Source of the DNA: Lysobacteraceae bacterium NML07-0707
GTDB taxonomy: Bacteria; Pseudomonadota; Gammaproteobacteria; Xanthomonadales; Xanthomonadaceae
Direction: 5' to 3'
NCBI GenBank assembly: GCA_002798295.1
Contig: NWQT01000017.1
Coordinates: forward strand, 62,001 to 126,000
Length of the DNA: 64,000 bases
Under the pieces are notes generated by a model. The model was not told the origin of the DNA and searched no databases. It worked only from the letters and a program-made list of their open reading frames with translations. Position numbers and translations under genes: made by a program. Below, piece by piece: positions 25,856 through 34,688 of the stretch (within the stretch, counting starts at the first letter, position 1; each line of letters begins with the position of its first letter).

Positions 25856-26906
25856 CAGAACTGCTTTTTTGCCGGGCGGCGGCTCATCTCGCCGCTTACT
25901 GGTCTTGGTCGGCCGTGAACTTTGCCTGTTTTTAAGTATTGATGCATCACGCATCGCTGCCAAGCAGCGACGGGAATTCATTGAGTTGGCCGTGCGTCGC
26001 GCAGCGCCATTTCCAGACCCCGAATACGACTTGACTTGGTTTGGCTCGCGCGCTGCCATCTGGTACTGGCCACGTTCTCGAGTAAAAAGCTTGTTAGGAA
26101 CCGGTGTTCCAACGGACTCCCCTGTGCTGGCCGAATCGGGTTTTATCACTCCAATGGTCAACACTGATGGTGGCGTCGAACTACTGCAACTGGAGCATGG
26201 CTACAACGGCAGAGTCTGGGATCAGCAGCGTCTACTGGCAGACCGTTGGTGGCGCGACATCCCCGACCAAGCCGAATGGACTACTTTTGTACGCAGTGCT
26301 GGCCTATCGGCCAGCACCATCCCTGATATTTCACAAGCACAATATCAGCAACAATCCTGGTTTCAACGCACCGGCGCTCGCCGCTCCGGGATTGGCAGCA
26401 GCTCTGGTTGGCTGAAGCCTACCGCCATTGCGCTAATATCACTCGGCTGTTTGACAGTCGGCCTTCAGCTTGGCGCTGGCTTGCGCGGCATAACTGATCT
26501 GCACGGTGCCGAGCAAGCACGAGACCAATTAGACACACAGGTTGAAGCCGTCTTAGTTGCCAAAGCCGAAGCTGAGGCCAATGCCAGCGAATTGCTTGAA
26601 CTACTACGACTGCGTCCCATACAAACACAAAGCACTTTGCTGGCAGAGGTCAGAAATGTTATGCCGACATCCAACTGGCAGATCAATAACTGGACGCAGC
26701 CCGAGCCCGGCAAGCTTGAAGTGGCGTTCATCATGCCCGATGCCACACCTGATGCCTTGGTCAGTGCTTGGGAAGCATCATCAATGTTCAGCTCAGTCAG
26801 TGCCAATATCGACAGTAACTCGGCACAGCGCATCGTTGTCCGCGCCAAGATCCTGCCTTCATTTCAGGTACTACAACAGTATTCGCCCATGGAGACTGCA
26901 CCATGA
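25779..26906 (+). CDS. gspL: Type II secretion inner-membrane protein L
   Basis: GspL bridges the cytosolic GspE ATPase and the inner-membrane complex. The 375-residue product has a cytoplasmic actin-like part (about residues 1-215) and one membrane segment near 230-250 (PTAIALISLGCLTVGLQLG). A periplasmic ferredoxin-like part of about 120 residues follows. I start it at the ATG at 25779 (MKNQASPW), inside the end of gspK; the frame is open from 25731 without a better site. It overlaps gspM by 4 bases. Sequence conservation is low for this family, so position helps the call. Confidence 0.88.
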   Translation: MKNQASPWIKRLRRNFSPKRIRAGTDRTAFLPGGGSSRRLLVLVGRELCLFLSIDASRIAAKQRREFIELAVRRAAPFPDPEYDLTWFGSRAAIWYWPRSRVKSLLGTGVPTDSPVLAESGFITPMVNTDGGVELLQLEHGYNGRVWDQQRLLADRWWRDIPDQAEWTTFVRSAGLSASTIPDISQAQYQQQSWFQRTGARRSGIGSSSGWLKPTAIALISLGCLTVGLQLGAGLRGITDLHGAEQARDQLDTQVEAVLVAKAEAEANASELLELLRLRPIQTQSTLLAEVRNVMPTSNWQINNWTQPEPGKLEVAFIMPDATPDALVSAWEASSMFSSVSANIDSNSAQRIVVRAKILPSFQVLQQYSPMETAP

Positions 26907-27490
26907 GCTCAATGGAGCGCCTGCGTCAACAGCTGGGCAGCAATTCGCGCTTGCAAATCGGTTTGCTGCTGGCCATGATCTTGGCATTTGCCATCCTCGT
27001 GCAGGCGTTGGATAGCTGGCGCAAAGCCCAACAGCAGCAAGCCATCGAAAGCGAGCTTGATCTGCGCAAGGCTCGGCAAATGCAAAAACAGCACATCTGG
27101 CAAGGTCGTAGTAAGCAAACAGCCGATGCCAAAACCACAATACTGGAAGAAATTCCAAGTGTTGCCACACCCGGTATGGCGCAAGCACAAATGCAAACTT
27201 GGCTGCAAGGAGTGAGCAGGAACTTGGAAGTAGATAGAGAAATGAGGATTTCCGTTTCTGCACCAATTGAAATGGAGGAGCACCCCGGCATTTACCGGAT
27301 CCGCGCCACAGTAACCATGTCTTCGCATCCATCCCATGTCTTTGCCTTCATGGACATAGTGGAATCTGCAACTAACCTAGCGATGGTGGAAACCTCGCAA
27401 GTGATCAGTACTGCTAACAACCGCAGTGCAACGATCAATATCATTGCTTACTATCGTAGCGTCGGAACCGATACGGGCAACACACCGTGA
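26903..27490 (+). CDS. gspM: Type II secretion inner-membrane protein M
   Basis: GspM is a bitopic inner-membrane partner of GspL. The 195-residue protein has one N-terminal membrane segment (about residues 18-38, LQIGLLLAMILAFAILVQAL), then a helical linker and a ferredoxin-like periplasmic domain with VFAFMDIVESATNLAMVETS. It overlaps gspL and gspN by 4 bases on each side, which supports a tightly coupled operon. Confidence 0.87.
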   Translation: MSSMERLRQQLGSNSRLQIGLLLAMILAFAILVQALDSWRKAQQQQAIESELDLRKARQMQKQHIWQGRSKQTADAKTTILEEIPSVATPGMAQAQMQTWLQGVSRNLEVDREMRISVSAPIEMEEHPGIYRIRATVTMSSHPSHVFAFMDIVESATNLAMVETSQVISTANNRSATINIIAYYRSVGTDTGNTP

Positions 27491-27993
27491 AATATCTCAA
27501 GCATTGGATCATCTGGCCAGCTATAGCTCTGCTGAGCGGTTTAATTACCGGATGGGCTCTACCGCCGCCACCGTTGCCCAAGGCTGAACCTGAAACCGAC
27601 AACTGGATGTTCGCAGAGACTTTGAATCTGACACGTAGCAGTGATTTAGCCAAAGGGACTGCTGCCGGAAATATCTGGTTAGGGCAGTCTGAACCCGCTG
27701 GAACAGACAACCCGAAGCCTTGGCGTTTAGCAGGCATTGCCAGTGGTCCAGTAGCACTGGTTGAACTTACCGACACCACCTCCAGAACTGTCGAAAGAGT
27801 CAATCTTGGTGAGAAACTCCCGGATGGAGCCAGCCTTGTAGCCGTGGGCAACCACCATATCGAGGTCGATGACAAGCAATGTCGTATGACCTACATGATG
27901 TTTGCCAAAGAGCCTACTCACAAAATCGGTGAGGGCTGCCCGAAAGAAGAGCCACAAGCAGAGCAGCCAGAAGCCAACGAAATTACGAAATGA
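27487..27993 (+). CDS. gspN: XpsN-type secretion protein (GspC-like role)
   Basis: No gspC gene is seen in the window; at this place before the secretin Xanthomonas has xpsN. The 168-residue product has one N-terminal membrane anchor (about residues 8-25), a proline-rich linker (PPPPLPK) and a small periplasmic domain with WRLAGIASGPVALVELTD and a terminal acidic tail. The WRLAGI stretch looks like the homology region of GspC, which binds the secretin. It is shorter than I would expect for XpsN. Overlaps with gspM and gspD are 4 bases each. The name is a positional and partial-sequence call. Confidence 0.72.
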   Translation: MKYLKHWIIWPAIALLSGLITGWALPPPPLPKAEPETDNWMFAETLNLTRSSDLAKGTAAGNIWLGQSEPAGTDNPKPWRLAGIASGPVALVELTDTTSRTVERVNLGEKLPDGASLVAVGNHHIEVDDKQCRMTYMMFAKEPTHKIGEGCPKEEPQAEQPEANEITK

Positions 27994-30200
27994 GCTATTT
28001 TTCAATGTCAAAATCAGGCCGACTCAACGCCACCACGCTCTCAATAAGCTTGGCACTCGTACTTGGCTGCAACAGCGTCAAGGCTCAGCAGGGCACAGAC
28101 ACCCCACAAGTGGAATCCAGTCCAACTACCGCTCTTGGGACTACAAGATCAGCCTTGGTCGAACATCAAACCCCCAAGGCTGAGGATGCCCCGCAAGCGG
28201 TTGCTGGACTTGAAGAAAAAGATGATATCCCACCACTGCCGCGCTCCGGCTCATTGACCATCAATGTGGACAGCATTCCAATCAATGTCTTTGCTAACGA
28301 AGTGTTTGGCAATCTGCTGGGGTTGACGGTCAAAATCGACCCACAGGTGGTTGATCTCAAAGAGCTGGTAACGCTCAATACTTCGGAACGCTTGCCTCCT
28401 CATGAGTTATATGTGGTTGCCCGCCAAGTACTAGCCGATTACGGTATCGCAGTACGTCGCGAAGGAGGCGTAATCCGTATCATGGTCTCGCCTACCGGCT
28501 CCTCTGCATTACCTCCTTTGGTAATCAGCGGGCGTGCGTTACCGGATGCCCCCATTTCCCATCGACCGGTATTTCAGCTGATGGACTTAAAGGCAGCCCG
28601 CTCCGCAGACATGCGCCGTTGGCTGACTACTATCTTTGGGGAGGAGCTGGAAATCAATGACGATGCCACACGTAACTCTCTACTGATACGTGGCAAGCCT
28701 GAATCAATCCGCCAGGCAATGTCAGTGATACAGGTCTTTGATCGCCCCAATATGAACGGGCGCATTAGTACCCGGATTGATCCAGCCTTTGTGGCAGCCG
28801 ATCAGTTGACACAACAGCTGCACGATGCACTCACTATTCAAGGCTACAGTGTCAGCCGCAATCCCGGCACCATTGCCAGCATTACCCTGCTACCGGTGCA
28901 GACCAGCAATACTATCCTAATATTTGCCACCAACCAGCAGACCTTGGATTACGCTGTACAGTGGGCGCGTGAGCTGGATCGCCCCTCACCCACAGCTGGA
29001 GATAAGTCACTGTTTTATTATCAAGTGCGCAATACAAGAGCTGCGGACATCCTTACCATCCTGAGCTCATACAACATGCAATCATCAGGACAGGTGCTTG
29101 CCAATATCAACAATACCAGTAGCAGCGCCGCAACCAGCAACAATACGGGAGCAGGCGCTACTACGGGCACATCATCACAGTCCATAGCTCGAAACTCGAC
29201 GGGAACGATTCCATCCGTACAAAGCAACAGCCTGATGCTTGACGAGCCACGCAATGCATTGATTTTTCAAGGCACGCCGGCTGAATGGGAGCGCATGCAA
29301 CATTTGATCAAACAAATTGATCGTGCCCCACGTCAGGTATTGATTGAAGTCACAATTGCCGAAGTTAGCTTGGACAATGAATTGTCCATCGGAGTCAGCT
29401 GGTTCGCCAAAAATGGATTCCGCCGCTTTGACGGCCGAGTAAGTTCTGGCTCCACTCCAAATGGCAAAGGTAACGGCTTGACCTATTTACTAGATATTGC
29501 TGGACAAAACCGGATGGCACTAAATGCTTTTGCCAACGACAACCGCGTCACCGTACGCTCCAGCCCGCGCCTTCTGGTCAAGAGCGGCACTGAGGCAAAC
29601 ATAGATATCGGCACCGAGGTGCCGACCATCACCATGCAGACCACATCCAATCAGACCACGAACGGCAATAGCAACTTACTGCAAACAATCCAATACCGCA
29701 AAACCGGCATCATCACCAGCATCAAGCCCACAGTACTGTCCAATAACCGTGTGGATCTGGAAATCTCCCAAGAAGTCAGTGAGGTTACCGATACTGGCAC
29801 TACCATTGGCGGCTCCCCTTCGATTTTCAACCGCTCACTCAATACTTCCTTAAGCTTGAATGACGGCGGTTCGATCGTGATTGCCGGGCTGATTTCGGAA
29901 CGCCAAACACGCGGTAGCTTAGGCGTACCTTTTGTAAAGGATATTCCAGTAATTGGCAATTTGTTTAAGACCAATGCCAAGAAACGTGCTCGCACCGAGC
30001 TGGTAATCATGATCGTGCCCTATATCGTGGAAACCGACGAATCCATTGCCGCGATCAGTCAAGCCATTATCGATAGCTTCAATACACTAGAAATACCCGC
30101 TGAAGCGCCACTGACTCCACCAGTCCCATTGCCTGGCCCGGTGCCATCCCGCCCGGTACCACCGGCGACCAACACTCCTACCCCCAAAACCACCCATTGA
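27990..30200 (+). CDS. gspD: Type II secretion secretin D
   Basis: GspD forms the outer-membrane channel. The 736-residue protein has a signal peptide (ending near SVKAQ, residue 32), N0 domain (SLTINVDSIPINVFANEVFG), N1-N3 domains with IQVFDRPNMNG and QIDRAPRQVLIEVTIAEV, and the secretin core (VTVRSSPRLLVKSGTEANIDIGTEVP, FVKDIPVIGNLFKTNAKKRARTELVIMI). A Ser/Thr/Asn-rich loop of about 45 residues (N-T-S-S-S-A-A type) lies between N2 and N3. A Pro-rich tail closes it, where a pilotin could bind. It overlaps gspN and the next lipoprotein frame. Confidence 0.96.
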   Translation: MSYFSMSKSGRLNATTLSISLALVLGCNSVKAQQGTDTPQVESSPTTALGTTRSALVEHQTPKAEDAPQAVAGLEEKDDIPPLPRSGSLTINVDSIPINVFANEVFGNLLGLTVKIDPQVVDLKELVTLNTSERLPPHELYVVARQVLADYGIAVRREGGVIRIMVSPTGSSALPPLVISGRALPDAPISHRPVFQLMDLKAARSADMRRWLTTIFGEELEINDDATRNSLLIRGKPESIRQAMSVIQVFDRPNMNGRISTRIDPAFVAADQLTQQLHDALTIQGYSVSRNPGTIASITLLPVQTSNTILIFATNQQTLDYAVQWARELDRPSPTAGDKSLFYYQVRNTRAADILTILSSYNMQSSGQVLANINNTSSSAATSNNTGAGATTGTSSQSIARNSTGTIPSVQSNSLMLDEPRNALIFQGTPAEWERMQHLIKQIDRAPRQVLIEVTIAEVSLDNELSIGVSWFAKNGFRRFDGRVSSGSTPNGKGNGLTYLLDIAGQNRMALNAFANDNRVTVRSSPRLLVKSGTEANIDIGTEVPTITMQTTSNQTTNGNSNLLQTIQYRKTGIITSIKPTVLSNNRVDLEISQEVSEVTDTGTTIGGSPSIFNRSLNTSLSLNDGGSIVIAGLISERQTRGSLGVPFVKDIPVIGNLFKTNAKKRARTELVIMIVPYIVETDESIAAISQAIIDSFNTLEIPAEAPLTPPVPLPGPVPSRPVPPATNTPTPKTTH

Positions 30201-30211
30201 GCCCATATCGT

Positions 30212-30787
30212 ATGAATACCCGCTTGATCTCAGCTTACTCGATCTTGCTCTCGGTCGCCCTGGTCACTGGCTGTGCTCGCCAAGGGGAAACAGAAACTGC
30301 AGAAGCCGATACCGATACCGTGGCTCAGCAGCCCAAGCAACAGCCAAGCAGCACCCGCCAAGACGATAAGGAGCCGCCAAAAGAGCCGCCCCCGCCGCAA
30401 ATTACCCCTGTCACCATCAATCTGACGCTTTCTCCCAAGGCTGCGGAAGAAATCAAGCAAAGTGGTGAGACCATTGTGGTCGAAGTAATTTACGGTGGTG
30501 ACCCGATAGCCTCGGCGCAGTCACAAACCAATGAATTTGATCTGATTGAGCTTGGCCGCGTCAAGAAAGAGCTCCAGGGCCCCGAAACCATCCTCCTGTC
30601 CGAGGATGTGATCAACAAGGATCAGTTGGAGAAAACCATCGGTCAGCCACAGATCATGATCAATACGACCTCGGGTATGAAAGTCTCCAAGGAAAACATC
30701 TTGGGCTGCGAATTTTACTGGGATACCCTTTCCAAGGCTGGTCAGGCTCCGGTCAATATTGCCTGCAAATTGCTCTCAGAAAGCTGA
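30212..30787 (+). CDS. Lipoprotein after the secretin gene, possible pilotin
   Basis: I do not recognise a family. The 191-residue product has a lipoprotein signal peptide with lipobox LVTGC near residue 21, then a low-complexity Gln/Pro/Glu linker (about 25-65). A globular domain of about 120 residues follows, with two Cys at the C-terminal end (LGCEFYW, IACKLL). The ATG at 30212 is used; a TTG at 30197 overlaps the gspD stop. Its position suggests a secretin assembly factor of the pilotin type, but this is inference from context. Confidence 0.6.
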   Translation: MNTRLISAYSILLSVALVTGCARQGETETAEADTDTVAQQPKQQPSSTRQDDKEPPKEPPPPQITPVTINLTLSPKAAEEIKQSGETIVVEVIYGGDPIASAQSQTNEFDLIELGRVKKELQGPETILLSEDVINKDQLEKTIGQPQIMINTTSGMKVSKENILGCEFYWDTLSKAGQAPVNIACKLLSES

Positions 30788-30919
30788 TATAAGATTCTGT
30801 GATCCCATACATGTACGCGTGGATCTACATACGGAAATCCACTTGCCACTGGAACAGCGGGCAAGCAACCGGTATCGTTGGCTAGAAAATATCTCCCTAA
30901 GCCTTGCAATGGAGCGGTT
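30788..30919. other. 132-base gap between lipoprotein gene and pilU
   Basis: A short hairpin (GTGGAT at about 30819 with ATCCAC at about 30836) and a second weak one (TTGCC with GGGCAA) are visible, with no T-tract. I see no clear promoter box for pilU; it must lie here or further upstream. Confidence 0.4.
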
Positions 30920-32071
30920 GTGGACATTACTCACTTTTTGAAACTGATGACCGAGAAACATGGTTCAGACATGTTTCTCTCAACCGGCGCCCCTATCCAT
31001 ATCAAGGTGGAAGGTCGCCTGTATCCGCTTGGCACCACCAATCTGCCTTCCGGTCTTGTTGAGCGCATTGCTTATTCGATGATGGACAAAGACCAGATCG
31101 AGGCTTTCGAGCGCGATATGGAAATGAACATGGCCGTGCTCATCCCCGATGCCGGCCGCTTCCGCGTCAATGTATTCCGCCAGCGCGGCGAGGTCGGCAT
31201 GGTGATTCGTACCATCCGTACGGAAATTCCCAGCATTGAGGAGCTGCAATTGCCGCCGGTGCTGCGCGACATCATCACCAGGCCGCGCGGTTTGGTGCTG
31301 GTAGTAGGCTCGACCGGTTCGGGCAAATCCACCACACTCGCGTCGATGATTGACCACCGCAATAACAATATGACCGGGCATATCCTCACCATTGAGGATC
31401 CGATCGAGTTCCTGCACCGCCACAAGCGCTCACTGGTCAATCAGCGCGAGGTCGGCATTGACACCCAGAGCTTCCACAATGCCCTGAAAAACGCCATGCG
31501 TGAAGCACCGGACGTGATCCTGATCGGTGAAATCCTGGACGCGACTACCATGGAGGCGGCCATCGCCTTCTCCGAAACCGGCCACCTCTGCCTTGCCACG
31601 CTGCACTCCAATAATGCCGATCAGGCGCTGGAGCGCATCCTGAACTTCTTCCCGGAAGCCGCCCACAAGAATGTGCTGATGAACCTGTCGTTGAATCTCA
31701 ACGCCGTGATTTCCCAGCGTCTGGTGAAAGGCAAGGACGGCAAGCGCCTGCCTGCCGTCGAGGTGCTGATCAATACACCGTTTGTACGCGACCTGATGCG
31801 CCGCGGCGAGATCCACAAGATCAAGCCGGCAATGGAAGAATCACTGGCCGAACAAATGCAAACCTTTGATCAGGCACTGTTCAATCTCTACAAGCAAGAC
31901 CGGATTGAAATGGAAGAGGCGCTCAATGCCGCAGACTCCCCCGATGGGCTGGCACTGAAATTCCGCCTTTCCGAAGGTAGCCAGACCGAACACGACCCGT
32001 ATGCCAATGTGTTCAATACCAATATTCCGGGCATCACTCAGGGATTTGACGACAAGACTTTCAACGACTGA
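30920..32071 (+). CDS. pilU: Type IV pilus retraction ATPase accessory protein PilU
   Basis: PilU is a hexameric ATPase that supports PilT in pulling back type IV pili. The 383-residue protein starts with a PAS-like N-terminal domain (DITHFLKLMTEKHGSDMFLSTGAP) and has Walker A GSTGSGKSTTL, Asp box ILTIEDPIEFLH and Walker B ILIGEILD. The C-terminal extension beyond the PilT core (about residues 340-383) supports PilU over PilT. I use the GTG at 30920, 5 bases after GGAG. A TTG at 30878 would add a tail the family lacks. Other pilus genes are not in the window. Confidence 0.93.
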   Translation: MDITHFLKLMTEKHGSDMFLSTGAPIHIKVEGRLYPLGTTNLPSGLVERIAYSMMDKDQIEAFERDMEMNMAVLIPDAGRFRVNVFRQRGEVGMVIRTIRTEIPSIEELQLPPVLRDIITRPRGLVLVVGSTGSGKSTTLASMIDHRNNNMTGHILTIEDPIEFLHRHKRSLVNQREVGIDTQSFHNALKNAMREAPDVILIGEILDATTMEAAIAFSETGHLCLATLHSNNADQALERILNFFPEAAHKNVLMNLSLNLNAVISQRLVKGKDGKRLPAVEVLINTPFVRDLMRRGEIHKIKPAMEESLAEQMQTFDQALFNLYKQDRIEMEEALNAADSPDGLALKFRLSEGSQTEHDPYANVFNTNIPGITQGFDDKTFND

Positions 32072-32073
32072 CA

Positions 32074-32104
32074 AAAAACGCCTCGCATCTGCGAGGCGTT
32101 TTCA
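32074..32104. terminator. Bidirectional terminator between pilU and maiA
   Basis: AACGCCTCGC (32077-32086) pairs with GCGAGGCGTT (32091-32100), with flanking A-run on the left and T-run on the right. It can end transcription of pilU on the plus strand and of maiA on the minus strand. Confidence 0.85.
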
Positions 32105-32113
32105 TCCTTTGAG

Positions 32114-32767
32114 CTATGCCGCATCCGGCTGGTTTTCCGGCTGGGCGTCCTCGAACGCTGGCAAAACAAGCGCGCGCGCCTCGATAGCCGCAAGCGTGGG
32201 ATAGGCCGCCATGTCAATCCCAAAGCGGTGGGCGTTGTAAAGCTGTGGAATCAGGCAAATATCCGCCAGCGTCGGTGTATCGCCATGGCAGAACGCGCCG
32301 GTTTGCTCGCTCCGGGCAAGCATTGCTTCCATCGCCGCAAAACCTTCGCGCATCCAGTGGCGCATCCAGTCTTCCACCGCCGCCTGCGCCAGTGCGTACT
32401 CGGCTTTCAGGTACTGCCCCACGCGCAGATTATTGAGTGGGTGAATATCGCAGGCCACCAATTGCGCCAGGGCGCGCACGCGGGCACGGCCTGCGGCATC
32501 ATCCGGCAGCAGCGCAGGTGCGGGATGGATGTCGTCGAGATATTCCAAAATTGCAAGGGATTGGTTCAGCACCACATTCCCATGCTGCAAGCTAGGCACC
32601 AGTGCCTGCGGATTCAGGGCGCGGTAGGCGGCACTGCGTTGCTCGCCGCCATCGCGCAGCAAATGCACATTTTTTTGCGTGTACGGCAATGCCTTCAGAT
32701 TCAGGCCAATGCGCACGCGATAGGCGGCGCTGGAGCGCCAATAGGAATACAGAACCAGCTCGGACAT
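32114..32767 (-). CDS. maiA: Maleylacetoacetate isomerase (zeta-class GST)
   Basis: MaiA isomerises maleylacetoacetate to fumarylacetoacetate with glutathione, in tyrosine breakdown. The 217-residue protein starts LVLYSYWRSSAAYRVRIGLNLK; the SSxxYRVRI motif binds glutathione and is diagnostic of the zeta class. NPQALVPSL and the acidic NQSLAILEYLDD (Ser of the GST site) follow. I use the ATG at 32767, after GAGAGA. It lies behind the fumarylacetoacetase-family gene, with a hairpin and T-run in between. The pathway partners hmgA and hppD are 29 kb away. Confidence 0.93.
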   Translation of the reverse strand: MSELVLYSYWRSSAAYRVRIGLNLKALPYTQKNVHLLRDGGEQRSAAYRALNPQALVPSLQHGNVVLNQSLAILEYLDDIHPAPALLPDDAAGRARVRALAQLVACDIHPLNNLRVGQYLKAEYALAQAAVEDWMRHWMREGFAAMEAMLARSEQTGAFCHGDTPTLADICLIPQLYNAHRFGIDMAAYPTLAAIEARALVLPAFEDAQPENQPDAA

Positions 32768-32777
32768 GGGTTGTCTC

Positions 32778-32807
32778 TCAAAAAAGCAGGCGCCCATGGG
32801 CGCCTGC
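32778..32807 (-). terminator. Intercistronic hairpin with T-run between fahA and maiA
   Basis: A perfect palindrome GCAGGCGCCCATGGGCGCCTGC (11-bp half-sites, 32786-32807; the loop will open at CATG) is followed on the minus strand by six T. It ends only about 10 bases before the maiA start, so maiA must be read through it or be expressed at lower level. Confidence 0.8.
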
Positions 32808-32818
32808 GTGATGCGGTG

Positions 32819-33808
32819 TTATGGCGCGGCCTGCCGCTCGATGACTTGTTCGATGGCACCAAAAATATCGCGGCCATCGCGGTCTTTCATCTCAATGCGC
32901 ACCACATCGCCAAACGACATGAACGGTGTGGACGGTTGGCCATCGCGCAAAGTTTCCACGGTGCGTTGCTCGGCAAAGCAGGAAGCGCCTTTGGCGGTGT
33001 CTTCATTGGCGATGGTGCCCGAACCAACAATGGTGCCGGCCGACAGCGGTCGGGTCTTGGCTGCATGCGCCACCAATTGCGCGAAATTGAACTGCATGTC
33101 CACACCGGCTTCCGGTGCGCCGAACCACTTGCCATTGATATGGGTCAGAAGCGGCAGATGCACCTTGCTGTCCTGCCAGGCATCGCCCAACTCGTCAGGG
33201 GTGACGAACACCGGCGAAAGCGCCGAGCGCGGCTTGGACTGCAAAAAGCCAAAGCCCTTGGCCAGCTCCGGCGGAATCAGGTTGCGCAGCGAAACGTCAT
33301 TCACCAAACCAATCAGCTGGATATGAGCGGCGGCCTGTTCCGGGGTCACGGCCATCGGCACATCATCGGTGATCACAACGATTTCAGCTTCCAGGTCAAT
33401 GCCATAGTCTTCGCTGACCACCTTGACCGGATCGCGCGGGCCATAAAAACCGGCGCTGACCGCCTGATACATCAGCGGATCGACATAGAAACTCTCCGGC
33501 ACTTCCGCGCCACGGGCACGGCGCACGCGCTCCACATGCGGCAGATAGGCGCTGCCATCGACAAACTCGTAGGCGCGCGGCAAGGGCGCGGCCAGCGCCT
33601 TCATGTCGATATCGAACGCCGCCTCTGCCTTGTCCTCATTCAAGGCCTGGTACAGGGCATTCAGACGCGGCGCGGCATTGCTCCAGTCTTCCAGTGCAGC
33701 CTGCAAGGTGGCGGCGATGCCGGTGGCGCGTACACCGCGAGCCAAGTCACGAGAAACGACAATCAAGGTGCCGTCGCGGCCACCTTCTTTGAGAGAACCA
33801 AGTTTCAT
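32819..33808 (-). CDS. fahA: Fumarylacetoacetate hydrolase family protein
   Basis: The 329-residue protein belongs to the FAH family with the extra N-terminal domain common in proteobacterial fumarylacetoacetases. Visible motifs are DLEAEIVVITDDVPM, with the metal-binding Asp/Glu, and GSGTIANEDTAKGASC and SFGDVVRIEMKDRDGRDIFG near the end. It should split fumarylacetoacetate to fumarate and acetoacetate, the last step of tyrosine breakdown. The maiA gene directly downstream supports this role over other FAH-family activities. The start ATG at 33808 is followed by KLGSLKEGGRDGTLIVVS, a family-like start. Confidence 0.87.
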   Translation of the reverse strand: MKLGSLKEGGRDGTLIVVSRDLARGVRATGIAATLQAALEDWSNAAPRLNALYQALNEDKAEAAFDIDMKALAAPLPRAYEFVDGSAYLPHVERVRRARGAEVPESFYVDPLMYQAVSAGFYGPRDPVKVVSEDYGIDLEAEIVVITDDVPMAVTPEQAAAHIQLIGLVNDVSLRNLIPPELAKGFGFLQSKPRSALSPVFVTPDELGDAWQDSKVHLPLLTHINGKWFGAPEAGVDMQFNFAQLVAHAAKTRPLSAGTIVGSGTIANEDTAKGASCFAEQRTVETLRDGQPSTPFMSFGDVVRIEMKDRDGRDIFGAIEQVIERQAAP

Positions 33809-33852
33809 GCAAGCTCCAAAAATGAGTTGGCTACATTGTAATGTTCAGGCGT

Positions 33853-34596
33853 CTAAGCGGCAGCGGCTTCATCCTGAAAGCCACCGGCGCGATAAGTCAG
33901 CACCAGCGTATCGCGATACCCCAGTACCCCGGGCGTTTCCGGCTGAATCGGGGTGGACTCATGAATCACCCTTGCATCATCCATCAGCAGCAAACTCCAG
34001 GGCGCTTCCAGGGTAAAGCGTCGTCCAGCCGGGCCATCAGCCTCGAATACGCGGGTTTCACCGCCCTTGATGCCCTGCCTTGCCAGCAAGAAAACCGCGA
34101 CGAAATCCACGCCATCGCGGTGTGCGCCTTCAGGCGTGGGGCGGCCTATGCCATCGCCGGTATCAATGCGGAACTGATGCGCCTCCACTGACCAGCGCTG
34201 GCTGCCGGCAAGCGCATCGCACATCTTGCCAATACCGACAATCAGCTTTTCCCAGGCGGGCAAGTTGCGCGTGGCCTCGGTCACTGGCGCAAACCAGCGC
34301 TGCATGCCGCCATGCAGGGCGTTGTACTCCAGCGATTGCCAATGCGCACGGTGCGGCACGTCTTGTAGCTTCCCCGCCTGATAGTGATAGCTGGCATGAC
34401 GGCGCGAGCGATAGCGACCGCCATCGCGCAGGTATTCATCTGCCGGCAAATCATCCCAGGCAACCTGCAAGGCCTGCAGTTGTGCCAGACTCACGCCCAC
34501 CAAACTCGCCACGTCCTCCGGTGCCAACAGTACATAGCCTTGCGCACGAACATCGGCCATCAGTGCTGCGGGCGTTGAAAACGGCGGCTGAAACAT
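33853..34596 (-). CDS. 2OG-Fe(II) dioxygenase family protein (isoleucine dioxygenase-like)
   Basis: The 247-residue protein has the layout of the 2OG-Fe dioxygenase family that includes the amino acid hydroxylase IDO. Iron ligands are probably His and Asp in GAHRDGVDFV (about residues 165-174) and His in ARVIHESTPI (about 215-224). An Arg near YRDTLVLTYR could bind 2-oxoglutarate. Such enzymes hydroxylate free amino acids or related small substrates, but the substrate cannot be told. It stands alone, between the FAH gene and a terminator plus tRNA gene. Confidence 0.78.
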   Translation of the reverse strand: MFQPPFSTPAALMADVRAQGYVLLAPEDVASLVGVSLAQLQALQVAWDDLPADEYLRDGGRYRSRRHASYHYQAGKLQDVPHRAHWQSLEYNALHGGMQRWFAPVTEATRNLPAWEKLIVGIGKMCDALAGSQRWSVEAHQFRIDTGDGIGRPTPEGAHRDGVDFVAVFLLARQGIKGGETRVFEADGPAGRRFTLEAPWSLLLMDDARVIHESTPIQPETPGVLGYRDTLVLTYRAGGFQDEAAAA

Positions 34597-34623
34597 CGCT
34601 ATGGGAAACTCCTGCTAAGCAAC

Positions 34624-34654
34624 GAAAAAAGCCCACCGGAAGGCGGGCTTTTTG
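34624..34654. terminator. Terminator downstream of tRNA-Gln
   Basis: GCCCACCGG (34631-34639) pairs with the following AAGGCGGGC half (to 34648), flanked by A6 on the left and T5 on the right. On the minus strand it ends tRNA-Gln transcripts. On the plus strand it could also work, though no plus gene reads into it. Confidence 0.85.
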
Positions 34655-34688
34655 ACCGGAGTTCTCGCCCAAGGCGAGTATTCGGATT

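Noticed and set aside
32228-33841. A 537-codon plus-strand frame over maiA and fahA.
   Set aside because: It runs across two well-supported genes and the terminator between them; composition is antisense-like.
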